DNA of 64,000 nucleotides from a bacterium A37T11 (GTDB lineage: Bacteria > Bacteroidota > Bacteroidia > Sphingobacteriales > Sphingobacteriaceae): assembly GCA_900109895.1 (NCBI GenBank), contig FOBR01000006.1, forward strand, positions 124,001 through 188,000. The letters run 5' to 3'. This document shows positions 17,277-23,922 of this stretch, one piece after another (positions within the stretch are counted from its first letter, which is position 1; each line of letters begins with the position of its first letter). The notes below the pieces were generated by a model. The model searched no databases, was not told the origin of the DNA, and saw only the letters and a list, made by a program, of their open reading frames with translations. The position numbers were made by a program, and so were the translations under genes.

Positions 17277-17411
17277 GGTAATCACACCCAGTTCAACAAG
17301 AAATTTCTTGGATGTAGTTTCGGACTTAGCAAATTTATCCTTGTACTTTTTGAGTATCTCGGCAAACTCTTCTGTTTCCTTATCCCTAAAATTCTGTGGT
17401 TTCTTTGTCAT
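17217..17411 (-). CDS. Small protein of unknown function, possible antitoxin
   Basis: 64 residues, MTKKPQNFRDKETEEFAEIL then KDKFAKSETTSKKFLVELGV and a KHYKHLCIP ending. The pattern 'FLVELGVITEKGN' recurs in short Bacteroidota proteins of TA regions, but no named family is recognised. It is hydrophilic, with no membrane segment. It is placed between the two truncated modules at 16.6 and 17.5 kb in the same direction, which fits a TA component; a partner cannot be identified. Confidence 0.5.
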   Translation of the reverse strand: MTKKPQNFRDKETEEFAEILKKYKDKFAKSETTSKKFLVELGVITEKGNRTKHYKHLCIPEVQG

Positions 17412-17490
17412 GACCTACATACGTTAATGGTACTAATATAACGAATCTGAAAATAAGTTCCAAAGGTAAATAAGAATACAAATACCCTTA

Positions 17491-17628
17491 TTACTTCGGC
17501 AATTCCCCTAAAACAATGATCGGTATTTTAACGGTAGGTAAGCTACCAAGCTGCTTAATGATAACCGGATTACCTTTAAACAGTTCTATAACGACATTAG
17601 TGTCGAGAACAATGTTATTTCCAGTCAT
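17491..17628 (-). pseudogene. VapC-like PIN toxin, N-terminal fragment
   Basis: 45 residues beginning MTGNNIVLDTNVVIELFKGN, the first strand and helix of a VapC-type PIN domain with the D-x-N motif, followed by KIPIIVLGELPK and an early stop. About 80 C-terminal residues with the remaining metal ligands are missing, so it cannot be catalytic. The ATG lies inside the antitoxin gene end, as in intact modules of this kind. Confidence 0.8.
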
Positions 17629-17854
17629 CCGGATGAATGGTTTCACATCCTTCTTCAATGGCCCGTTTTACTTCCTCCGCCTCTTCCTTAGACAATATGC
17701 CCGAAAACACTGCAAAAGCAGATTGCTCTACCAGTTTCGGTTTGTTTTTAGCCTTCGTTCTGTGCAAAAAATCTTCCAGTGCCAATAATGTAGCTTCACT
17801 TTTGATTTTAAGTACTTCTTCTATCTAATGTAACTTCCTTGCTTCCGAGTACAT
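17615..17854 (-). pseudogene. VapC-partner antitoxin with an in-frame amber codon
   Basis: From the ATG at 17854 the frame reads MYSEARKLH, then TAG (17827-17825), then continues unbroken with IEEVLKIKSEATLLALEDFL, LSKEEAEEVKRAIEEGC and ends ETIHPDDWK. The C-terminal pattern (GILSKEEAE...AIEEGCE.I..DDW) is typical of antitoxins preceding PIN toxins in Bacteroidota. The nonsense codon at position 10 should abolish full-length product. It is co-oriented with the truncated toxin that follows. Confidence 0.75.
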
Positions 17855-17942
17855 ATGTGCCTACTTTCTGTGATCTCATCCGCAGTCTGCTCCGGGCTTT
17901 CTGCTTACTGGCCACCTTTAAACTTCCGTATATTACGAAAGT

Positions 17943-18172
17943 TTACCAATATATAAACTTAGATAATACAAACTCGCACACGATAATCTCGCTATCAAGT
18001 TCAATAAATACAATGGTGTATTTTTTCTTATAAGGAATGCACTTATAACCCAGCTGGGAACGCTCCGGGTCGCGGCATGAGCGGTATTCTTTTTTTTATC
18101 ACCCAATTTGGCAATAAAATCATAGGCGTCATCCGTAAATTTTTCAGAAGTTGCCAAAAGCGGCATATTCAC
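17943..18172 (-). pseudogene. RelE/ParE-family toxin, frameshifted at a poly-A run
   Basis: The first frame gives a typical RelE segment, EKFTDDAYDFIAKLGDKKK. At the eight-A run (complement near 18095-18102) the reading shifts, and the next frame continues RSCRDPERSQLGYKCIPYKK and KYTIVFIELDSEIIVCEFV, stopping at 17943. The two halves rebuild a plausible RelE/ParE C-terminus. The N-terminal third is also missing, having been joined to the preceding antitoxin remnant. Confidence 0.75.
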
Positions 18173-18178
18173 GGACGC

Positions 18179-18268
18179 TTACTTGGCGGAAGCCTGCTTT
18201 TGCAATTCCTGATAGCTGGCTTCAGGAATGATGACATATTTCTTATTATCAATGGTTAATTGTGTCAT
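18179..18268 (-). pseudogene. Antitoxin N-terminal fragment (Phd/YefM-like)
   Basis: 29 residues, MTQLTIDNKKYVIIPEASYQ then ELQKQASAK and a stop, matching the first strand and helix of small antitoxins of the 'KKYVIIPExxYxxL' type. The operator-binding start survives but the toxin-neutralising C-terminus is gone. It is preceded by promoter cassette copy 2 and followed by the broken RelE toxin. Confidence 0.65.
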
Positions 18269-18288
18269 GGCATTCAATTTAACGTGAA

Positions 18289-18345
18289 CAAATTTACGCA
18301 ATGAACTTCACCAAAACAATGCCCTGGCGTCGAGGCTTTATTTCT
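18289..18345 (-). promoter_or_regulatory. TA promoter cassette, copy 2
   Basis: Minus strand: TTG at 18319-18317, 20-bp spacer, TAAATTTG at 18296-18289. Flanked by the conserved complement of AACAATGCCCTGGCG and GAGGCTTTATTTCTT shared with copies 1 and 3. The -7 element lies 20 bp before the antitoxin ATG. Confidence 0.75.
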
Positions 18346-18355
18346 TGCGGTATAA

Positions 18356-18513
18356 CTATAACCGTGGTCTCTTCGGGTTTTTTAGGTTATTCCAGAACAG
18401 CAGGATTTCAATGGTGCTTTTTTCGTTGACTACCCGGCAAAACAAGGTTACATTTTCATGCAGCATACCGTGCCTGATCATTTTGTCCAGACCACTTAGT
18501 AAAGTTCGTCCAT
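18356..18513 (-). pseudogene. RelE/ParE-family toxin relic with internal deletion
   Basis: The first codons MDELY are followed by a stop; another frame then gives the toxin C-terminus LLSGLDKMIRHGMLHENVTL, FCRVVNEKSTIEILLFWNN and LKNPKRPRL. Typical ParE endings have this 'HENVTLFCRV...IEILLFWNNRQDPEKL' shape. The middle of the gene is deleted. Its start overlaps the antitoxin stop as TGATGG, the usual coupling. Confidence 0.72.
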
Positions 18514-18733
18514 CAAAGGCCATATTTAGCCATAGCTTCTGCCATCACGGACGCGTGGCTATATACCCGGCCATTATCGGCATCGGCGATGCTTTCTATC
18601 AAGGCCTCGTCAATAGCGCACTCCTCTTCCATCTCGTATAACGCGTCAAGATTTTACGGCGTTCAGCACCACCTAACTTTTTAACAGCATCAACCAGCTG
18701 CGATAGGGATAAGTCGAATGAAATAATAGGCAT
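18513..18733 (-). pseudogene. RelB-like antitoxin, frameshifted
   Basis: From the ATG at 18733 the frame reads MPIISFDLSLSQLVDAVKKL, GGAERRKILTR, then must shift to continue LYEMEEECAIDEALIESIAD and end YSHASVMAEAMAKYGL. The frameshift lies near 18640. Its ending matches the intact antitoxin at 16792-17010. There is no promoter cassette directly upstream; the gene follows the YoeB-like relic by one base. Confidence 0.78.
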
Positions 18734-18734
18734 T

Positions 18735-18855
18735 TTATTGTTTATAATGCCCCTTAAGGGACTGAATTTCCAAGATGACAATTTTATTTTCTTCATACAC
18801 CTTATAGACAATGCGGTGTTCTTGATTTATCCTCCGTGACCAGGAACCAGAAAGT
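18735..18855 (-). pseudogene. YoeB/Txe-like toxin, C-terminal remnant
   Basis: The frame reads SSELSGSWSRRINQEHRIVY then KVYEENKIVILEIQSLKGHY. This is the C-terminal third of a YoeB/Txe toxin ('LSGxWSRRIxxEHRiVY...HY'). The N-terminal half is missing; the remnant joins the end of the DUF2683-like antitoxin gene directly. Confidence 0.78.
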
Positions 18856-19059
18856 TCAGAACTCCTCAAAAGCTATTTTGACGCCTTTGCCGTTTTTGAC
18901 GTCTTTCCTGCCTTGCAGTATCTTTTTTACGAATTCAGGGTTGTACGGACTTTCTTCCACTTTGGTTTCAAATGGCATTTTCAATGCTTTAGCGAAAGCC
19001 TTTACGGCTGCCAATTGTTCCTTATTGTTCGGATGTATCAGTATCGCTTCCGCTTCCAT
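18856..19059 (-). CDS. DUF2683-like antitoxin
   Basis: Complete 67-residue protein, MEAEAILIHPNNKEQLAAVK, AFAKALKMPFETK, then EESPYNPEFVKKILQGRKD and a KGVKIAFEEF ending. The layout fits DUF2683, small antitoxins that pair with YoeB/RelE-type toxins in Bacteroidota, and the remnant after it is YoeB-like. The -7 element TAAATTTG ends 4 bp before the ATG, so the transcript is probably leaderless. The frame is intact while its toxin is mostly deleted. Confidence 0.82.
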   Translation of the reverse strand: MEAEAILIHPNNKEQLAAVKAFAKALKMPFETKVEESPYNPEFVKKILQGRKDVKNGKGVKIAFEEF

Positions 19060-19063
19060 GCTT

Positions 19064-19120
19064 CAAATTTACACAAAGGGTTTCACAAAAACAATGCCCT
19101 GGCGCCGAGACTTTATTTCT
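19064..19120 (-). promoter_or_regulatory. TA promoter cassette, copy 3
   Basis: Minus strand: TTG at 19094-19092, 20 bp, TAAATTTG at 19071-19064, then 4 bp to the antitoxin ATG. The plus-strand words TTTCACAAAAACAATG and CCCTGGCGCCGAGACTTTAT (19081-19115) recur in copies 1 and 2. Confidence 0.78.
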
Positions 19121-19376
19121 TCCTCTTTAAAGTTTTGATTTCATTGTTCAGTTCGGTCACTTCCGCTTTTAGGGCATTATTCTCTTTGAGAACTCGTCCA
19201 TATTCGTTCCGCCAGAAATCGCGGTCTTTTTCTATTTCACTAAGGGTTTGGAAAAGCAATATGTACGTGAATTTTACTACTTCCAGTTCCGCACCTTCTG
19301 CGTAAGCTTCTTTTCCTTTTTCCAATACATTCCTTGTCATCTCTTCCGACAGGTAGTAGTGGCCGCAAATACACAT
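19113..19376 (-). CDS. Coiled-coil protein of unknown function
   Basis: Up to 87 residues; an internal ATG at 19340 (MTRNVLEKGKEAYAEGAELE) is an equally good start. The longer form begins MCICGHYYL, with two cysteines and a histidine. The second half is a charged coiled coil (FWRNEYGRVLKENNALKAEV, ELNNEIKTLKRKK). It follows the PIN toxin gene by 29 bp in the same direction and may be co-transcribed with it. No family is recognised. Confidence 0.5.
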   Translation of the reverse strand: MCICGHYYLSEEMTRNVLEKGKEAYAEGAELEVVKFTYILLFQTLSEIEKDRDFWRNEYGRVLKENNALKAEVTELNNEIKTLKRKK

Positions 19377-19405
19377 TCCATGATGGTTTTTCCATTATAA
19401 AATAT

Positions 19406-19825
19406 CTATCCACTAAATCCCTGTAAGAAATCACTTGCCTTCAAAATCGCAATACCATGATAAGGATGTAAGTCAAGCAAATCTAAATCACCTGTGATCA
19501 GGCAGGATGCAGATACATCTACTGCAAGCTCCAACAGGATATTGTCCTTTCTGTCACGACAATCAGTAATAGTGCTCGTTGTTTTGATAACCCGATAACG
19601 GGTTTCTACCCTTGAAATGAATGTCAGACGATCTTCGACAGAAAGGTATTTGTCAAACTTCTTTCGAAGCAACACTTCCACTAACTCAGACAGTGTATCA
19701 TAAGACAGGACAATTTCTCCTAAGGCTTCAGCCTTCTCGAATGCATGCTTAATGACTGGCCCAGGAAATAGTGCTAAGCTGACAAAGACATTGGTATCGA
19801 AAACAAACGCAGGGCTAACCCTCAT
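19406..19825 (-). CDS. PIN-domain toxin (COG1569-like)
   Basis: Complete 139-residue PIN protein of the 'putative toxin, PIN family' type. The first metal-binding strand is AFVFDTNVFVSLALF (D10, N12); later acidic ligands are likely D94 in DRKDNILLELA and D113/D115 in CLITGDLDLLDL. It overlaps the antitoxin end by 11 bp. Expected to act as a sequence- or structure-specific RNase in the cytoplasm. With the pairs at 14568-15225 and 21336-21970 it is one of three complete TA pairs here, all PIN-type. Confidence 0.9.
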   Translation of the reverse strand: MRVSPAFVFDTNVFVSLALFPGPVIKHAFEKAEALGEIVLSYDTLSELVEVLLRKKFDKYLSVEDRLTFISRVETRYRVIKTTSTITDCRDRKDNILLELAVDVSASCLITGDLDLLDLHPYHGIAILKASDFLQGFSG

Positions 19826-20039
19826 TTAAAAGTTGCTCCAATTTATCTTCCGTAAGCCCATTATCGGCCGCTTTCTGGTTGATTCGGTCTACGAAATCCC
19901 AAAAATCGTCGTCATTCTTTTTTAGTGAGCTGTTGATGAGGTGTGCTATGCTCTCTGCTAGCTTTGCTTTTTTTGAAGCTGGGGCCGTCTGCCATTTCCT
20001 GGCAGCAATATCATCAACCTCCAATACAATCCTATCCAT
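19815..20039 (-). CDS. Antitoxin of the PIN toxin at 19406
   Basis: 74 residues from the ATG at 20039 (MDRIVLEVDDIAARKWQTAP); an upstream in-frame ATG at 20084 lies next to the predicted -7 element and is unlikely. Helical, charged: KKAKLAESIAHLINSSLKK, then DDFWDFVDRINQKAADNGLT and EDKLEQLLNEG. The last segment resembles the toxin-binding tail of other antitoxins here. A -7 element TATTTTTG (complement 20082-20089) is present without a clear -33. Confidence 0.82.
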   Translation of the reverse strand: MDRIVLEVDDIAARKWQTAPASKKAKLAESIAHLINSSLKKNDDDFWDFVDRINQKAADNGLTEDKLEQLLNEG

Positions 20040-20190
20040 GACTTTAATTTTTAACCGCGGCGATTTGCGAGCCGCTTTATGCAAAAATACGAAATATTTT
20101 TAACCAGGTTGCAGGGACACTTTCCAGATACATGGTATCAATCTATTCTTCTCCCTTTTTAATACGTTTTGCTGTGCCATGCTTATTGCT

Positions 20191-20289
20191 CTAATCAAGG
20201 CTTCTTGCTTCATTCCCTTTTAGTACTCGCATGTCGCGGATGTTCTGCACAAAATGTTTTTTCTGTCCTAGTGCCTTACTAAAGTGCAT
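20191..20289 (-). other. Short ORF behind a good -7 element
   Basis: A 32-codon frame, MHFSKALGQKKHFVQNIRDM then RVLKGNEARSLD, begins 11 bp after TATATTTG (complement 20301-20308). A second short frame starts at 20213. No family is recognised; probably the start of a gene truncated by deletion in this debris-rich segment. Confidence 0.3.
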
Positions 20290-20358
20290 TTCTGATAAAG
20301 CAAATATACAAAAATGTTTTGGGTGTACGGAATATGTATTTTACATATAGCTAAAAAT

Positions 20359-20387
20359 TTGTGGAGAATAGGGATACGATATATTTG
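20359..20387 (+). promoter_or_regulatory. Orphan plus-strand promoter
   Basis: TTG at 20359-20361, 18 bp, TATATTTG at 20380-20387. The only following frame is MSKRK and a stop (ATG at 20401), so the gene once served by this promoter has been lost. Confidence 0.55.
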
Positions 20388-20478
20388 CAATGTGAAATAT
20401 GTCAAAACGTAAATAATGGAAGATTCAACATAATTTAATAGTTTTGTAGCCTTATTCATGGTCTGTGATGTAAAGCCA

Positions 20479-20835
20479 TTAACGATTAACCTCCCAATGG
20501 CCACCTTTAGCCGGGCCGTTAGTCGGTGCTATGACGATAAGTTTTGCTAGTTCTGCATAGGTTACCTTTTTGTTGGCCTTCATGGCGTCTATAATCCTTT
20601 TTTGATTTAAGGAAAGGGTTTCACTCACGTTTATAACATCCGTACTGGTCTTCTGCTCCGAATAGGACAACACCACATGAAAACCATTCGGTATTTCTTC
20701 AACAGTGAGCTCCATAGTAGGATAAGTGGAAATTTCGTTCCGTATGCGGAAAAACCCGCTACCGTATTTCTCAATATCCCCTGTAAGGTAGAAGGCTTCG
20801 GCAATGAGTTTATTGCGGGCATAAACTCAATCCAA
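20479..20835 (-). pseudogene. AlbA/divergent-AAA (COG2865-like) protein, C-terminal remnant
   Basis: The minus-strand frame reads ARNKLIAEAFYLTGDIEKYG, SGFFRIRNEISTYPTMELTV and EEIPNGFHVVLSY, then a winged-helix piece SLNQKRIIDAMKANKKVTYA, and ends GPAKGGHWEVNR. This is the C-terminal third of putative DNA-binding ATPases of the COG2865 type. The winged helix lacks its recognition segment (LAKLIVIA joins directly to GPAKGGHW), so there is an internal deletion as well as loss of the N-terminal two thirds. Confidence 0.75.
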
Positions 20836-21000
20836 GGCAACTACGCTCTTTGATTTTTTAACGTCGTTATAGATATGCTTTGTTTGGGCGTGTTTTCCCC
20901 GGGATTGCAAATGGTTACTTATAGCTTCTGCTTCAGCAACGGTTAAAGATTTCTGGTAACCTATAATATCTACGTTCAGTAATTTTTTATCGCGATTCAT
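20827..21000 (-). CDS. Small hypothetical protein
   Basis: 57 residues from the ATG at 21000 (MNRDKKLLNVDIIGYQKSLT, VAEAEAISNHLQSRGKHAQ, KKSKSVVALD); a longer form from 21048 is possible. Hydrophilic, without recognised domain. It overlaps the COG2865-like remnant by 9 bp. Could be a TA component, but nothing in the sequence shows this directly. Confidence 0.4.
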   Translation of the reverse strand: MNRDKKLLNVDIIGYQKSLTVAEAEAISNHLQSRGKHAQTKHIYNDVKKSKSVVALD

Positions 21001-21100
21001 AACATAATAAAGTGTTGACCATCTTCGAAGCCCGATTTTACAGTCCATAACTAAGACTAGCTTTTCATCAATCCGCTGTTAATGATGTGCGGCAACCCTT

Positions 21101-21271
21101 TCTACGAAAACGCTTTCGGGCGATTTTTTGCTTCGCCTGCTTGTTTTTTGTTTGCCAGATTCTCAAGTTTACGTTGCCTTATAACGGCACTTATCTCTTT
21201 TGTTCTTGTTCCGTTAAAGGTGGACTTTGAATTATTAAATCAACACCTTTGGGTTCTTTTATCAGTCCCAT
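21101..21271 (-). pseudogene. Small conserved-type protein, frameshifted
   Basis: Starts MGLIKEPKGVDLIIQSPPLT followed by EQEQKR and a stop. A one-base shift restores the tail KEISAVIRQRKLENLANKKQ and AGEAKNRPKAFS. The opening 'MGLIKEPxGVDxxIQSxPLT' is common to short Bacteroidota proteins found in TA regions; function unknown. Confidence 0.55.
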
Positions 21272-21335
21272 AATCTTATGTTTTAAAATATTTATCTACC
21301 AAAACTTGTGCCGCATCGATGTTTCGTTATGCCTG

Positions 21336-21755
21336 TTAATTATTTACCAATATATCGAAAAAATCCTCTAACCTGATAATGTTGATAGAAGGAAAATCAA
21401 CGGATTTCAACACATTGAAGTGACGGTCATTGGTAACCAGATAATGGGCATTGCTGGCAAAAGCACAGTCAGTAAATTTGTTGTCGTCTTTATCACTATC
21501 AATCAAGCCCAAATGATAATGAATTTCTGTTTTCATTACATTGGGCAAGAGTGTAAGTGCTCCCAGCAGTAATTCGGCAGTTTCCCTCGAGAAAATGTCT
21601 GAAACCTTCTCTTCATACTCTAGTAAGATATCATTGGTGACCCACAGTTCAAAGGCCCCGTTATATAGTTTATCAAGGATAATGGAAAAAGCCGAACGGC
21701 GAGAAACCGACCGGAGGATCACGTTGGTGTCAAGCACCACTTTCAGGATAGACAT
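21336..21755 (-). CDS. PIN-domain toxin (COG1569-like)
   Basis: Complete 139-residue PIN protein: KVVLDTNVILRSVSRRS carries the first ligand (D9, N11); DDNKFTDCAFASNAHYLVTN supplies D91 and D96, and D110 follows in VTNDRHF. This arrangement is that of the PIN toxins annotated as TA toxin component. The start lies 8 bp after the antitoxin stop, in the same operon. Expected cytoplasmic RNase. Confidence 0.92.
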   Translation of the reverse strand: MSILKVVLDTNVILRSVSRRSAFSIILDKLYNGAFELWVTNDILLEYEEKVSDIFSRETAELLLGALTLLPNVMKTEIHYHLGLIDSDKDDNKFTDCAFASNAHYLVTNDRHFNVLKSVDFPSINIIRLEDFFDILVNN

Positions 21756-21763
21756 CGTTATGC

Positions 21764-21970
21764 CTAATCCAGAATTTGTTTTAGTTTATCGTCGCTATAA
21801 CCCTTTTCGTCCCAAATGGCATCGGCTTTGTCCCTTGCCCTTTCCATCAGGAATTTGGCCATAACCCTTTTTAGTTCCAGTAACTGGCTATCGGGCAGGT
21901 CAACGGAAAATAGCTTAAGCAATTCTGCCTGTACATTACTTAAAGGGGGTTGAACTGAAAAAGTTGCCAT
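21764..21970 (-). CDS. Antitoxin of the PIN toxin at 21336
   Basis: 68 residues: MATFSVQPPLSNVQAELLKL, then FSVDLPDSQLLELKRVMAKF and a tail AIWDEKGYSDDKLKQILD. The 'PLSNVQxELLKLFSxxLPD' opening is characteristic of antitoxins of PIN toxins in Bacteroidota. Preceded by a perfect TTG-N20-TAAATTTG promoter at 21994-22024. Confidence 0.85.
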   Translation of the reverse strand: MATFSVQPPLSNVQAELLKLFSVDLPDSQLLELKRVMAKFLMERARDKADAIWDEKGYSDDKLKQILD

Positions 21971-21993
21971 TGTATTTTCTTATTTGTCAAAAA

Positions 21994-22024
21994 CAAATTT
22001 ACGTAAAGGGATTGGGAAAAGCAA
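21994..22024 (-). promoter_or_regulatory. TA promoter, cassette copy 4 (diverged)
   Basis: Minus strand: TTG at 22024-22022, 20 bp, TAAATTTG at 22001-21994. Elements and spacing are those of the other cassettes, but the spacer and upstream flank have diverged. Confidence 0.75.
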
Positions 22025-22052
22025 TACCTTAATTTAAGAGAATAAAATCCGG

Positions 22053-22331
22053 TTACTCCACTTCAAACCCATATTCTTTGGCCAAAGCCTTTACGTGCTT
22101 CAAAAAGCTGCCCACTTCGGCTGTTTGCTTATAGACCATGATGGCATAATTGCTAAGTTCCGGAACTTTTAACCTGCTTTTCTCAATAATCAGGGGCTTG
22201 TATTTTTCAATTTCCTAAAAGGAGAACTCCGTGTTATAAAAATCAAAAAAGGCCAATACTGGCCTATAAGATGCTTAGCCGCTAATCAACATGCTAATGA
22301 TGATATTGGCGTCTATCACATACGTGGTCAT
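22053..22331 (-). pseudogene. PIN-toxin pseudogene with two in-frame stops
   Basis: Starts MTTYVIDANIIISMLISG, a proper PIN first strand with the D-x-N motif, then a stop, then SYRPVLAFFDFYNTEFSF, a second stop, and EIEKYKPLIIEKSRLKVPEL, SNYAIMVYKQTAEVGSFLKH and VKALAKEYGFEVE. The section from EIEKY to MVYKQ nearly equals the broken PIN gene at 16291-16622; after MVYKQ the two differ completely, so at least one is a recombinant. The acidic C-terminal ligands are absent. Confidence 0.82.
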
Positions 22332-22346
22332 CCGGGGGTGGAAATG

Positions 22347-22568
22347 CTATAGCTCGTATTTATGCGCCTGCGTTTTCCACGCTTCCTCACGGGCAATTTT
22401 CCATTGCTCGTCGTTCTCCAGGTCTACCTCCTTCAGATCTTTCAACAGGTCCTGTGACGACATTTTTAAAATCATCCGGACAATATGTTTGTTTAGATAT
22501 TGCTCGATGGGTTTATACCCAAGAGCCTGTACGACCTGATCATCCAATTGTACTTTAAATTCTGTCAT
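22347..22568 (-). CDS. Antitoxin (orphaned partner of the PIN pseudogene)
   Basis: Intact 73-residue protein: MTEFKVQLDDQVVQALGYKP, IEQYLNKHIVRMILKMSSQD, then LLKDLKEVDLENDEQWKIAR and a tail KTQAHKYEL. The beginning suits a small DNA-binding or ribbon-helix antitoxin. Its toxin, 15 bp downstream, is dead, so this is an orphan antitoxin still preceded by a good promoter. Confidence 0.78.
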   Translation of the reverse strand: MTEFKVQLDDQVVQALGYKPIEQYLNKHIVRMILKMSSQDLLKDLKEVDLENDEQWKIAREEAWKTQAHKYEL

Positions 22569-22592
22569 GATTGATACCTGTTAAAATAGATA

Positions 22593-22623
22593 CAAATTTA
22601 CACAAAGGCTTTCATAAAAACAA
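22593..22623 (-). promoter_or_regulatory. TA promoter, cassette copy 5
   Basis: Minus strand: TTG at 22623-22621, 20 bp, TAAATTTG at 22600-22593. The spacer (complement of CACAAAGGCTTTCATAAAAA) is nearly the same as in copy 3. Confidence 0.75.
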
Positions 22624-22640
22624 CGTTCTGATACCAATAA

Positions 22641-23285
22641 TTATCCCTCACCGCTCCCATCCCCCGCATCTATCCCCTTTAATCTGAGTATTTCGATGCC
22701 TGCTTCGGTGGTGAAATACTGCTGATTGCTGTCGCGCTTGCCTTTCGGATTGGTCAAGCTGATCCATTTAGCATCTGTAGCAGCTTTCAGCGGCAGATTA
22801 AAGCTTCTGGAATAGGCGGTACCTTTGTGGCCAAACTTAGCCTTCAGCTCGCTTTTTTTGAGCTGTTTATTATGGCAATAGGTAAGCATTAAGTATAACC
22901 GGGTGATGCCTCCCGAAGTCAGCTCCGTACTTCTGGCTTCTCCGAGTACTTCTTTCAGTTGTTGCCGCACATATTGCTCTTGGTTTAGCGGCAATTTGAA
23001 ATCCTTCGCGTTGGGCTCTGGTTTAGTGCCGGTAATAAGAGCTGAGAATATTTCTTCTTTCGTTTTATTGAGGCCTCGAAAGATTTTATGAAAGGTTTTT
23101 AGAGTCATTGGGGTACTGCCGTTTTCATATCCGTTCATTTGAGTTGGGGATATATCTACCTTGTTTCCAAACTTCTCAGCACTTGTGTAACCCAAAGATA
23201 AGCGCTCGCTTCTGATGAATCTGCCAATGAGATAAAGCATTTCATTTAGGTCTTTATCTGACTCTTCTACTTGTTTATCCTTCAT
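22641..23285 (-). CDS. XRE-type helix-turn-helix regulator
   Basis: 214 residues. Residues about 17-72 form an XRE/Cro helix-turn-helix: IGRFIRSERLSLGYTSAEKF, GNKVDISPTQMNGYENGSTP and MTLKTFHKIFRGL. The C-terminal half (about 115-205) resembles a winged-helix region (LMLTYCHNKQLKKSELKAKF, YFTTEAGIEILRLKG). The gene closes the right side of the TA island. Short inverted repeats upstream (GATAAA ... TTTATC, 23285-23306) may be its own operator. Targets unknown. Confidence 0.78.
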   Translation of the reverse strand: MKDKQVEESDKDLNEMLYLIGRFIRSERLSLGYTSAEKFGNKVDISPTQMNGYENGSTPMTLKTFHKIFRGLNKTKEEIFSALITGTKPEPNAKDFKLPLNQEQYVRQQLKEVLGEARSTELTSGGITRLYLMLTYCHNKQLKKSELKAKFGHKGTAYSRSFNLPLKAATDAKWISLTNPKGKRDSNQQYFTTEAGIEILRLKGIDAGDGSGEG

Positions 23286-23922
23286 GGATAAATAAACAAG
23301 AGTTTATCATTTTTAATCTTCAATTATAAATGAATAAATATTTTGATATTTCATTTTTTTCATTTACATTTGTCCTATAAATGATGATTTATGATGTAAT
23401 GAGAAAGTAAAAATATATAAGAGTGTATATAAGATAGTTTAGGGTATAATAGAAGAGCTCGTTTCCCGAAACCTCCAGTTTTGAACGAACGCGAGTCAGC
23501 AGTTAAAGCCCATATTTGTGCCATTGCGTAGAGTATGCATATGATTTGCTATCTTTGCGCGATAAGCTATGAGTATGGGCCCCTGTTGAAACCGTGTTCA
23601 TGCATCTGGAGGTGCTGGGGTTACGGTGGAGGGGGCCCGGCTTATGGCTTTCTTCTCCCGGTTTGAGCTCTTTTTAAACAAAGAGCCATGCAGAAACTTT
23701 ACAAAACCAATTTCTACGCTGATTTTACCCGATTCCAAAATCGGAGCAGGGGCGGTTTTGTCTTCTCCATTTACCAACCAACAACCCCCTGCCCATTCGA
23801 CATCCTATTTGCTAAAAAGCCAAAAAACCCCATTTAAACTTAGCTTCACCGCCTGGATTATCTCATTTCTGAGGCAATCTTACTTTCTTAATTATTAAAT
23901 TTTTAACTTTAAATGAAACAAA
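23286..23922. other. Intergenic: orphan promoter and SusC leader
   Basis: No complete gene is supported. TTG at 23343-23345, 19 bp and TACATTTG at 23365-23372 form a good plus-strand promoter, but the following frame is only MMIYDVMRK (23381-23410). A second -7-like element TATCTTTG lies at 23550-23557. The stretch 23600-23900 is a C-rich leader before the SusC gene; plus-strand frames there have no protein character. Confidence 0.5.

Noticed and set aside
20268..20504. 78-residue minus-strand protein rich in I and Y
   Set aside because: Composition follows AT-rich DNA, and the frame crosses a good promoter on each strand.
16291..22623. Integron-like gene cassette array
   Set aside because: No integrase and no attC-type hairpins; the repeats are promoters upstream of genes, not recombination sites downstream, so only the looser cassette comparison is kept.
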